NCBI RefSeq assembly: GCF_001685355.1
Contig: NZ_CP016438.1
Location: 4,154,001 to 4,218,000, forward strand
Direction: 5' to 3'
Length of the DNA stretch: 64,000 nucleotides
Origin: Streptomyces lincolnensis
GTDB lineage: Bacteria; Actinomycetota; Actinomycetes; Streptomycetales; Streptomycetaceae
Below, one piece after another: positions 36,292 through 47,072 of the stretch (position 1 is the first letter of the stretch; the number at the start of each line of letters is the position of its first letter). The notes under the pieces are model-generated. The model ran no database searches. It worked only from the letters and a program-made list of their open reading frames with translations, and was not told the origin of the DNA. The translations under genes and the position numbers were made by a program.

Positions 36292-37560
36292 TCAGCGGGG
36301 GGCGAACTGCACGGGGAGGGTGCGCAGTCCACGCATGATGAGGCCGCCGCGCCAGCGCAAATCGGTCGGATCCGCCGCCAGTTGCAGGTCGGGAAGGCGG
36401 GTGAGGAGGGTGGCGAGCGCGGTCTGGCCCTCCAGTCGGGCGAGGGGCGCGCCGAGGCAGTAGTGGATGCCGTGGCCGTATCCGAGGTGTTGGTTGTCAC
36501 GCCGGCCGAGATCGAGCACGTCCGGGTCCGCGAACCGCTCCGGATCCCGGTCCGCCGCGGCCAGGACGACGAGGACGGGGTCGCCGGCCGCGATGTCCTG
36601 CCCGCCGATGCTCAGCGGGCGGGTCGCGAACCGCCAGGTGGCCATCTCCACGGGACCGTCGTAGCGCAGGAGTTCCTCGACGCCGGTCTCCAGCAGGCCG
36701 CGGTCGCCCCCGGCGAGCGACTTCTGCAGGCGGGCCCGCTGCTCGGGGTGGGTCAGGAGGGCGTAGGTGCCGTTGCCGATCAGGTTGACGGTGGTCTCGA
36801 AACCCGCGAAGAGCAGGATGAAGGCCATGGCGGCGGCCTCGTTCTCGGTGAGGTGCTCGCCGTGGTCGGAGGCCCGGATGAGACCCGAGATGAGGTCCTC
36901 GCCGGGGGTGGGTTCGTCGGGCAGGGCCTCTCGCTTGCGGTGGATCAGGTCGGCGAGGTAGCCGCGCATCTTCTTCACCGACCGGGCCACACCGCCGCGG
37001 GGGCCGCCCTGGTGACGGATCATCATCCCCGCCCAGTCCCGGAAGTCGTCCTGGTCCTCGCGGGGGACGCCGAGCAGGTCGCAGATCGCGTAGATGGGGA
37101 GCGGGAAGGCGAACTCGTGGATGAGGTCGGCGCTCCCCTTGTCCGCGAACCCGTCGATGAGCTGATCGGTGAGTTCCTGGACGCGCGGCGCGAACTCCGC
37201 GACCCGGCGCGGTGTGAACGCCTTCGACACCAGCCTGCGCAGCCGGGTGTGGTCCGGCGGGTCGATGTTCAGCAGATGCGTCATCAGCTCCGCCTTGCGC
37301 TCCCCGGGGATACCGGTCTTCCCCTTGGCGTGCGCCGGCTCGTCGTGATGCGCCGGGTTCTTGGACAGCCGCGGATCGGCCAGCGCCTGCTTGGCATCGC
37401 CGTAGCGGGTGACCAACCAGGCCTCCACCCCGCTGGGAAGACGCGTCCGCTGCACCGGCGCGTGCTCACGGAGCCAGGCGTACGCCGGGTAGGGGTCGCC
37501 GGCGAACTCCCAGGTGAAGAGTTCGGGTGCGGGGCTGAGAGGGATGGGCTGGTCGGTCAC
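36292..37560 (-). CDS. Cytochrome P450 (CYP107-like)
   Basis: A 422-residue soluble bacterial P450. HLLNIDPPDHTRLRRLVSKA (C helix), I-helix FAGFETTVNLIGN, K-helix EELLRYDGPVE (ExxR), and heme loop HLGYGHGIHYCLGAPLARLE with Cys368. The first Phe of the usual FGxGxHxCxG signature is Tyr here. The I-helix Thr pair is intact, so normal oxygen activation is expected. No ferredoxin gene is adjacent. Substrate unknown. Confidence 0.93.
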   Translation of the reverse strand: MTDQPIPLSPAPELFTWEFAGDPYPAYAWLREHAPVQRTRLPSGVEAWLVTRYGDAKQALADPRLSKNPAHHDEPAHAKGKTGIPGERKAELMTHLLNIDPPDHTRLRRLVSKAFTPRRVAEFAPRVQELTDQLIDGFADKGSADLIHEFAFPLPIYAICDLLGVPREDQDDFRDWAGMMIRHQGGPRGGVARSVKKMRGYLADLIHRKREALPDEPTPGEDLISGLIRASDHGEHLTENEAAAMAFILLFAGFETTVNLIGNGTYALLTHPEQRARLQKSLAGGDRGLLETGVEELLRYDGPVEMATWRFATRPLSIGGQDIAAGDPVLVVLAAADRDPERFADPDVLDLGRRDNQHLGYGHGIHYCLGAPLARLEGQTALATLLTRLPDLQLAADPTDLRWRGGLIMRGLRTLPVQFAPR

Positions 37561-37584
37561 TCCTTGACGGTATCCGGGCGGGGG

Positions 37585-37660
37585 CGGTCATGGCGGGGTG
37601 GGGACGAGGACGGTCATGGCGGGGTGGGGACGAGGACGGTCATGGCGGGGTGGGGACCGG
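37585..37660 (+). repeat. Three tandem copies of a 26-bp unit
   Basis: The unit begins CGGTCATGGCGGGGTGGGGA and ends CGAGGA. Copies start at 37585, 37611 and 37637, the first two identical and the third diverging at its end. They fill the gap between mazG and the P450 gene. Confidence 0.9.
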
Positions 37661-37664
37661 GGCG

Positions 37665-38660
37665 CTACCGCCCGGTGCCGGCCGCGAGGCCCTCGGCCGC
37701 GCGTACGGCGTCCCGGTAGGCGCGGGCCGCCGCGCGCAGGGCCGCCTCGGGGTCCACGCCGGCCGCCTCGGCGTGGATCGCGAGGGTCAGGAGGTCGTAG
37801 CCGACGCCGTCGCCTGTGGGGAGGGGGACGTCGAGGCCGGCCGTGCGGACGCGGGAGGCGAGCTTCGCGGCGAGGGCGAGGCCCGGCTGGCCCAGGGGTA
37901 TGCCGTCGGTGACCGATTCACGTCGCTTCTCGACGGCCTTGGTGCGCAGCCAGTGTTCCTTGACCTCTTCGGGGGTGGTGGCGGTCTCGTCGCCGAAGAC
38001 GTGCGGGTGACGGTGGATGAGTTTGGTGACGATGCCGCCGGCGACGTCGTCGACGGAGAAGGGGGTGTCGGGGTGCTCCTCAGCGATCCTCGCGTGGAAG
38101 ACGACCTGGAGGAGGACGTCGCCGAGTTCCTCGCGGAGTTCGTCGCGGTCGCCGTCCTCGATGGCCTCGACGAGTTCGTACGCCTCCTCGATGCCGTACT
38201 TGGCGAGGCCCTCGTGGGTCTGCCGGGAGGACCACGGGCACTCGGCGCGGATGCGGTCCATCACCTGGACGAGGTCGAGGAGCCGGGCGCCGGGCAGGTC
38301 GTAGGAGGCGGGCAGCAGCTCCAGCTCGGGCATGGTCACGCGTCCGGAGCCCGCGAGGCGTGCCAGTCCGTCGGTGAGGGCCGGTTCGCCCTCGCCGGTC
38401 GCCACGACGACCACGGTGCCGCCGTCGGCGCAGGCGGCTACCAGTTCCTCGGCGGTCGGTGCCGTCTCGTCGACGCCTATGCCCGCCTCGCGCAGATACG
38501 GCAGCTGCGGGTGCGCGCCGTCCGCGCAGAGCACGCGGTCGGCGGCGTGCAGTGCCTGCCAGGCGGGCCAGGAGAGCAGTCCGGGCGCGACGCGGTGGCT
38601 GGTGGTGAGCAGGACGATGCGGCCGGGGCCGGAGGCGGCTTCGGGACTGGTTGCGTTCAC
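37665..38660 (-). CDS. mazG: MazG nucleoside triphosphate pyrophosphohydrolase
   Basis: A 331-residue protein. The C-terminal MazG domain (about 125-290) has CPWSSRQTHEGLAKYGIEEA, the metal-binding pattern EEAYELVEAIEDGDRDELRE followed by EELGDVLLQVVFHARIAEE, and VTKLIHRHPHVFGDE. The N-terminal about 120 residues (IVLLTTSHRVAPGLLSW, VVVVATGEGEPALTDGLARL) look like a degenerate tetrapyrrole-methylase domain, as in other actinobacterial MazG proteins. It hydrolyses aberrant NTPs/dNTPs. Confidence 0.92.
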   Translation of the reverse strand: MNATSPEAASGPGRIVLLTTSHRVAPGLLSWPAWQALHAADRVLCADGAHPQLPYLREAGIGVDETAPTAEELVAACADGGTVVVVATGEGEPALTDGLARLAGSGRVTMPELELLPASYDLPGARLLDLVQVMDRIRAECPWSSRQTHEGLAKYGIEEAYELVEAIEDGDRDELREELGDVLLQVVFHARIAEEHPDTPFSVDDVAGGIVTKLIHRHPHVFGDETATTPEEVKEHWLRTKAVEKRRESVTDGIPLGQPGLALAAKLASRVRTAGLDVPLPTGDGVGYDLLTLAIHAEAAGVDPEAALRAAARAYRDAVRAAEGLAAGTGR

Positions 38661-38698
38661 ACCTCGAAGCTAACGCACGGCGCCGACGGCACCGCGAG

Positions 38699-38755
38699 TT
38701 GTCCACAGGCACAGGTGTCCACAGGCACAGGTGTCCACAGGCGCCGTTGTCCACA
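38699..38755. repeat. Array of four DnaA-box-like 9-mers with exact 16-bp period
   Basis: TTGTCCACA (38699), GTGTCCACA (38715), GTGTCCACA (38731) and TTGTCCACA (38747), each followed by GGC. TTGTCCACA is the preferred Streptomyces DnaA box. The array lies upstream of mazG and behind the SurA-N gene, far from any obvious oriC. Confidence 0.85.
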
Positions 38756-38822
38756 GGCCGGGGCCCTCCACGGACAGGGCGCGTGTGCCCGCCGTACCGT
38801 TACGCCACCTCGCGGCGGTGCC

Positions 38823-39467
38823 TCAGGCCGTCTGTCCGGTCTCCGGCGCCGTCACCTCGCGCAGCCACGGCATCTTCGTGTCGGCGCGGCTGCTCTTCTG
38901 GGCGTCCCAGGTGCCGTAGCGCGGGTTGAGGTCGACGCCGAGGTCCTTGGAGGCCTTGGCGAGTGCGTTCCAGAAGGCGGGGTCGCCGGTGTCGGTGCCG
39001 ACCTTGGCGGCGAGCTTCTGGGCCTCCAGCTGGAAGCGGAGGTTGTCGTCGAGGCGCTCGGGGGCGATGCCGTACTGCTGGAGCCAGGCGGTCTCCAGTG
39101 CCTTGGCGCCACCCGTCTGCTGTTCCAGGCCGGCGCGCATCTGCTGGACCTCGTAGCGGCTGACGGTCACGCCCGCTTCCTGCGCGGCGCGGTGCACCAC
39201 CTGGTCGAGGACCATGTTGTGCAGGGTGTCCCGGGTGAGGGTGCCGGTCCCGGCGACGGCCTGTGCGTACTGCGCCTCGTCCGCCACCGCGGCCCGCTGC
39301 GCCTCGCGGACCTCGTTCACCCGGTTCTCCAGCTGGGCGACGGTGATCCGCTGGCCGCCGACGACGGCCGCCGCGCCGGGGTGCGCGTCGTTTCCGCAGG
39401 CGGTGAGGAGGGGGGCCGCGGCGATCGCGGCGGAGAGGAGGAGCGCGGTGCGACGGCGGCGGTGCAA
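38823..39467 (-). CDS. SurA_N-domain lipoprotein
   Basis: A 214-residue lipoprotein. The signal peptide (RRRRTALLLSAAIAAAPLLTAC) ends in lipobox LTAC, then VVGGQRITVAQLENRVNEVR and helical sequence typical of the SurA/PrsA chaperone N-terminal domain. There is no parvulin PPIase domain, so it would be a chaperone-only form. The start is TTG at 39467 with GGGAGG about 5 nt upstream; no ATG or GTG fits the signal peptide. It lies between the kinase gene and mazG. Confidence 0.82.
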   Translation of the reverse strand: MHRRRRTALLLSAAIAAAPLLTACGNDAHPGAAAVVGGQRITVAQLENRVNEVREAQRAAVADEAQYAQAVAGTGTLTRDTLHNMVLDQVVHRAAQEAGVTVSRYEVQQMRAGLEQQTGGAKALETAWLQQYGIAPERLDDNLRFQLEAQKLAAKVGTDTGDPAFWNALAKASKDLGVDLNPRYGTWDAQKSSRADTKMPWLREVTAPETGQTA

Positions 39468-39637
39468 GGAAGCCTCCCGAGGAGATTGTGCGGCGGTGCA
39501 CAAGGTCTTGCGGTGATCGATGGTAGGCAGTGGGCAAGCTCTGGCCAACCCATTCGACCAACGATTCACCAGGACTTCGGGCACCGACGCGGATCCCGTG
39601 CGCATCCCGTGCCGCGCCGGGCGGGACGGCGGGTTCC

Positions 39638-41173
39638 CTAGCCGCGCACCTGGCCGAGCCATTCCAGGGTCCGGCGGACCTCCATGGCGAGCGGGTGGCC
39701 GGGGCCGTGCAGGCGCTCCGCGTCGTGCAGCAGGCGGGCCAGGGTGTCGTGGGCGGCGGCGCGGTCGCCGAGGGCGAGCAGGAGGTGGCCGATGCGGCGG
39801 CGGACGTCGTGGGCGAGTTCGGGGTCGCCTGCCACGTACTGGTTCTCGTAGTACGGCAGCAGCGCGCGGTACTCGGCGAGCGCGGCCGCCGGTTCGCCGA
39901 GCTGCTCCAGGCACTGGGCGGCCTCGAAGCGGAAGCGGAGGGAGCGGGGGTCGGCGTGGCCCGCCTCGGCGGCGCGTTCGGTGGCGAGGGCGCGCAGGAC
40001 GGGCAGCGCGCGACGGTACTGGCCGTCGTCCATGAGGGTGGCCGCGTACTGCTTGCGCAGGGTGCGGACGACCGGGGAGTTCTCGCCGTGCTGCTGGGCG
40101 GCGACCGGGAGGATCGCGCCGAGGATGTCGACGGCCTGGGTGATCCGGCCCTCGCCGAGGAGGCGCTTGACCTCGTCGACGGCGCGGGCGACGTCCGTCT
40201 TCTCGGCGGGCGGCGCGACCGGGGCGGCGGGGGCGGGCTGCGGCGCGGGCGTCCGCGCGCGGTCGGGCCAGGGGGCGTGCGGGCTCAGGAACGGGCGCGT
40301 GGGGTCCAGGGGCGCTCCGGTGGGTCTCCCGCGCGCGGGCAGCAGCGGCGTGAGGTCCTCGTACACGTCCTGCGCGGAGGCGGGCCGGTGCTGCGGGTCC
40401 TTGGCGAGCAGCCGCAGGACCAGCGCTTCGAGCGGCTCGGGCACCTCGGGGCGGATGCGGCGAACGGGCAGCGGGGGCTCGTACAGGTGCCGGTGCAGCA
40501 CGCCGAGCGCCGTCGATCCGGCGAACGGCACGTCACCGCTGAGGAGTTCGTGCAGCACCACACCGAGCGCGTACAGGTCGGTGTACGGGCCGACCGCGCC
40601 CCCCATGGCCTGTTCGGGGGCCATGTAGGCGGGCGAGCCGATGGGGGTGCCGGTGTGGGTGAGGCGGGTGGTGTCGGCGTCCATGACGGAGGCGACGCCG
40701 AGGTCGAGGACGGTGACCGTGCCGTCCTGCTTCACCATCACATTGCGCGGCTTGAGGTCGCGGTGGACGATCGGCACGGCGTGCACGGCGCTCAGCACGG
40801 CGCACAGTTGCGCGGCGACGGCGACGGCCCACTGCCAGGGGTACGGGCCGTGTTCGGCGAGATGGTCGGAGAGGTCGGCGCCGTCGACGTACTGCATGAC
40901 GAGGAACAGTTCCTCGTCCTCGCTGCCCGCGTCGTGCACGGTGACCAGGCCCGGGTGGTCGACCTGTGCGGTGACCCGGCACTCGCGCACGAAGCGCCGG
41001 CGCAGTTCGTCCGCCTCCTGGCCCGCCACCTTGTCGGGGCGCAGCAGCTTCACCGCGACGCGCCGGTCCAGCCGCTGGTCGTACGCCGTCCAGACCTGGC
41101 CCATGCCGCCCTGGCCGATGAGGGTGGACAGTTCGTAGCGGTCGGCGACGACGCGTCCTGCCGTCGCGGTCAC
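39638..41173 (-). CDS. Soluble serine/threonine protein kinase with TPR-like C terminus
   Basis: A 511-residue Hanks-type kinase. Gly-rich loop LIGQGGMGQVW (about 19-29), VAVK (Lys42), VHRDLKPRNVM (Asp139) and YMAPEQAMGG are canonical; the DFG motif is DLG (157-159). Residues about 345-511 are helical repeats (QYRRALPVLRALATERAAEA, EPAAALAEYRALLPYYENQY) resembling TPRs. A Pro/Ala linker lies between. No transmembrane segment or PASTA domain, so it is cytoplasmic, unlike PknB. The GTG start overlaps the stop of the upstream membrane gene. Confidence 0.93.
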   Translation of the reverse strand: MTATAGRVVADRYELSTLIGQGGMGQVWTAYDQRLDRRVAVKLLRPDKVAGQEADELRRRFVRECRVTAQVDHPGLVTVHDAGSEDEELFLVMQYVDGADLSDHLAEHGPYPWQWAVAVAAQLCAVLSAVHAVPIVHRDLKPRNVMVKQDGTVTVLDLGVASVMDADTTRLTHTGTPIGSPAYMAPEQAMGGAVGPYTDLYALGVVLHELLSGDVPFAGSTALGVLHRHLYEPPLPVRRIRPEVPEPLEALVLRLLAKDPQHRPASAQDVYEDLTPLLPARGRPTGAPLDPTRPFLSPHAPWPDRARTPAPQPAPAAPVAPPAEKTDVARAVDEVKRLLGEGRITQAVDILGAILPVAAQQHGENSPVVRTLRKQYAATLMDDGQYRRALPVLRALATERAAEAGHADPRSLRFRFEAAQCLEQLGEPAAALAEYRALLPYYENQYVAGDPELAHDVRRRIGHLLLALGDRAAAHDTLARLLHDAERLHGPGHPLAMEVRRTLEWLGQVRG

Positions 41174-41748
41174 CTTCCGCCCTCGGGGTTGCCGTGGGGA
41201 CGGCCGTCGTGGTTGCGCAGGTAGTCACTGAGCTCGTCGAGCTCGGCGCGCACCTCGTCGATACGCGCGGGCGCGGGGCGCTGCGGAGGCGGGGTGTACG
41301 GCGCCCCGGAGGTCTGCGGGAGGGCCGTCGCGGTGTACGGCGTCGGCGGCGCGGGCTGCGGATAGCCGTACGCCGGAGCCGTCCGCGGCGGATAGCCGCC
41401 GTGGCGGAGCCGGTGGAAGTGGCGGATGTCCGCCGCGAGGTAGTACGCGATCCCGGCGACGAGCGTGCCCAGCAGCAGGACCATGCCCGTCCAGCCGCCC
41501 ACGGTGTGGACGTCCTCGCCGGGCTCGGTGCCGATCAGCACGAGCGCGAGGATGTCGGCGACGAGCGCGGCCACGAACAGGCCCCAGTCGAGCGGCTTGC
41601 GCGTGACGATCGCCAGGCGCAGCAGCATCGTCCAGGCCAGGAGCCCGACACTGAAGATCGCGATCACCACGAACAGCACGCGCAGGAAGACCAGCCACCC
41701 CATGTGGGGCGGCTGCTTCACCGGCTGCGTGTAGCCGTGGCCATGCAT
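41170..41748 (-). CDS. Membrane protein coupled to the kinase
   Basis: A 192-residue protein with about three to four transmembrane helices (GWLVFLRVLFVVIAIFSVGL, WGLFVAALVADILALVLIGT, TGMVLLLGTLVAGIAYYLAA) and a Pro/Tyr-rich cytoplasmic tail (YGYPQPAPPTPYTATALPQT) ending in a charged helix. The ATG at 41748 has GGAG 5 nt upstream. Its stop overlaps the kinase GTG, so it is a probable partner, membrane anchor or substrate of that soluble kinase (inference). Confidence 0.75.
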   Translation of the reverse strand: MHGHGYTQPVKQPPHMGWLVFLRVLFVVIAIFSVGLLAWTMLLRLAIVTRKPLDWGLFVAALVADILALVLIGTEPGEDVHTVGGWTGMVLLLGTLVAGIAYYLAADIRHFHRLRHGGYPPRTAPAYGYPQPAPPTPYTATALPQTSGAPYTPPPQRPAPARIDEVRAELDELSDYLRNHDGRPHGNPEGGR

Positions 41749-41944
41749 GACAGCTCCTGGTGTCCGAGGTGCGCGCGTACGGGCGCGGCCGACGTCGGGC
41801 AACGCCGGTCGCGCGATTGTCGCTTCGAGCGTATAGGCCGACACCTGCGAGCGGTCCTGGGTTGTACCGAACCGTTGTCGACCTGATCACGTCACCCGGC
41901 GGGGCAGGTCGGCGGAGGCCGCATCCGCACGTTCGGCTCGGCCT

Positions 41945-42742
41945 TCACGCCCCGCACTGCCTCAGCATGATCTGCCGGTCGGGGGCGGTCACCGGTAGGT
42001 CGTACTTGACGGCGACCTGGGCGAAACGGATCGCGTAGGCGCAGCGGATGCGTTTGTTCGGGGGGAGCCAGGAGGCGGGGCCGGAGTCGCCCTTGGAGGA
42101 GTTGGCGCGGCCTTCGGCCGGGATGAGGTTCAGGGGGTCGTTGGCCAGTTGCTCGCGTTTGGTCTCCGACCAGCGGGCGGAGCCCATCTGCCAGCTGTAG
42201 GAGAGCGGCACGACGTGGTCGATCTGCACCTCGGTGGCCTTCTGTTTGCGCCACTGGATGACGGTGCCGGTGTAGGGGTCGTTGAGGGTCATGGAGACGA
42301 CCACGCAGTCGGAGCCGGAGCGGAAGCGCACGTCCCGGCCGTCGCGCTGGAGGAGGTCGTTGCGGGTGTCGCAGCCGTTGCGGGACAGCGGGACGCCTTC
42401 GGCGGTGTCCATCCAGGCGTAGCCGAACTCGTCGCGGTCGTAGCCCGTCTTGGGGCCGCGTCCCTTGGTGCGGACCGTCTCGATGAGCTTGCGGGCCGTG
42501 GCCTCGTCGGTCTCGCTCGTCACGGGGGCGAGGCCGGGCTTGACTCCGTCCGGGTTCTGGAGCGGGCTGACGGCGTGGCCGTCCGCCGCGGGGGCCGCCG
42601 CGCCGCTCTCCGGTGACGAACCGTCGGTGCCGGCGGTGTCGCCGGCGTCGAGGCCTTCGCATCCGGAGACGAGGGCCATGGCCGCGCACAGAGCCAGCCC
42701 GGTCATGACGGCGGACGCCGTCCCACCCTTGCGACGCGCCAT
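41945..42742 (-). CDS. Secreted HNH/GmrSD-type nuclease lipoprotein
   Basis: A 265-residue lipoprotein (signal ending LVSGC, Cys28). After a disordered Gly/Ser/Asp linker comes a DUF1524/HNH-like domain (about 85-265) with QWRKQKATEVQIDHVVPLSY, NDPLNLIPAEGRANSSKGDS and SWLPPNKRIRCAYAIRFAQV. The DHV...N...N pattern is the beta-beta-alpha metal finger of HNH nucleases. It probably degrades extracellular DNA for nutrition. ATG with AGGGGAGGGA upstream. Confidence 0.87.
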   Translation of the reverse strand: MARRKGGTASAVMTGLALCAAMALVSGCEGLDAGDTAGTDGSSPESGAAAPAADGHAVSPLQNPDGVKPGLAPVTSETDEATARKLIETVRTKGRGPKTGYDRDEFGYAWMDTAEGVPLSRNGCDTRNDLLQRDGRDVRFRSGSDCVVVSMTLNDPYTGTVIQWRKQKATEVQIDHVVPLSYSWQMGSARWSETKREQLANDPLNLIPAEGRANSSKGDSGPASWLPPNKRIRCAYAIRFAQVAVKYDLPVTAPDRQIMLRQCGA

Positions 42743-42886
42743 GGTGCGTCCCTCCCCTTGCCCTGCCGGTTACCGCTGGTCCCACGGTAGCGGCCGAGAG
42801 GTCCAGACCACATCGGTCCTTAAATGGGCATTGCGGGCATGTCGGGCGTATGGTCGATGGCGAGTCACCTGCGGAAGGAGCTCTGG

Positions 42887-43069
42887 ATGGGCATCTTCGA
42901 CAAGATCAAGAGCCAGATGAAGGGCGACCGGGCGAAGGACATGTCCGATGTCGCGGAACGCAAGGCCAACGAGAAGACGGGCAACAAGTACGAGAGCCAG
43001 GTCGACGACGGGCAACAGCGGATCGAAGACCGGCTCGGCATGGATCGCGACAGGCCCGAACAGCCGTAA
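42887..43069 (+). CDS. Small MT0933-like antitoxin-family protein
   Basis: A 60-residue hydrophilic protein starting MGIFDKIKSQMKGDRAKDMS, with KTGNKYESQVDDGQQRIEDR and an acidic end. The MGIxDKxK start and the KTGxKYxxQVDxG block resemble Rv0909/MT0933-type antitoxins, but no toxin gene is adjacent. AAGGAG precedes the ATG. Toxin-antitoxin function is doubtful here; a stress-protein role is equally possible. Confidence 0.7.
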   Translation: MGIFDKIKSQMKGDRAKDMSDVAERKANEKTGNKYESQVDDGQQRIEDRLGMDRDRPEQP

Positions 43070-43084
43070 GGCCCTGGACTCACC

Positions 43085-43123
43085 GAGGCCGTCCGCGGAG
43101 ACACAGCTCCCGCGGACGGCCTC
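43085..43123. terminator. Bidirectional terminator
   Basis: GAGGCCGTCCGCG and CGCGGACGGCCTC, a perfect 13-bp stem with 13-nt loop, between the antitoxin-like gene and convergent mfd. Confidence 0.85.
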
Positions 43124-43162
43124 ACCCTCACCCTCACCCTTGCCTTGCCTTGCCTTGCCTTC
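43120..43162 (+). repeat. Adjacent simple-sequence repeats
   Basis: About four CTCACC-type hexamers run directly into four to five TTGCC pentamers, filling the space between the terminator and the mfd stop. Confidence 0.85.
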
Positions 43163-46729
<3,567 letters not shown>

Positions 46730-47072
46730 TCTGGGGCGGCTTTCGTCGAGGTGGGCAACGCGAATCGCCCGACGCGCGCGGCGGCCGGGGGCATGTCGTC
46801 CAGCGTACGACGACGCCGACGTCGAGGTGGCTGTCCCTGGGGGCTGCCGCCCCCAGACCCCCGCTTCGGCCCTTAAGGGGCCTCGTCCTCAAACGCCGGA
46901 CGGGCTGGGGTGCCCTGGACCGGCGTTGAGATGCGCCCGCTGAGATACCCACCCGAAACAGCCGCGCTACCACACACCACCCCCACAACACCTCCCACCC
47001 CCGGTCGCCCGCTCCTGATCTCCGCAGACGACCCTGGTGGCACGCGCCCGCCCCGACCCATAAGGCCCGCAC
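46730..47072. other. 343-bp divergent region between mfd and the DUF2079 gene
   Basis: Contains the dispersed repeat copy 2 (46837-46908) and the two promoters. The stretch 46930-47060 is C-rich with no clear sites; no ORF or RNA gene was recognised. Confidence 0.5.
46837..46908 (-). repeat. Dispersed Streptomyces intergenic repeat, copy 2 (inverted)
   Basis: The reverse complement matches the element at 17211-17280 with only a few differences (CCAGCCCGTCCGGCGTTTGA start, GGGGGTCTGGGGG end). The CTGGGGGCTGCCGCCCCCAG part is a hairpin. Confidence 0.85.

Noticed and set aside
37585..37660. Short plus-strand ORFs starting at each ATG of the 26-bp repeat
   Set aside because: They run antisense through mazG with Arg-rich translation.
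38699..38755. Possible CRISPR array
   Set aside because: Units are 16 bp with no unique spacers of CRISPR length, and no cas genes are present.
42887..43069. Toxin-antitoxin pair
   Set aside because: No second small gene next to it; flanked by a nuclease gene on the other strand and by mfd.
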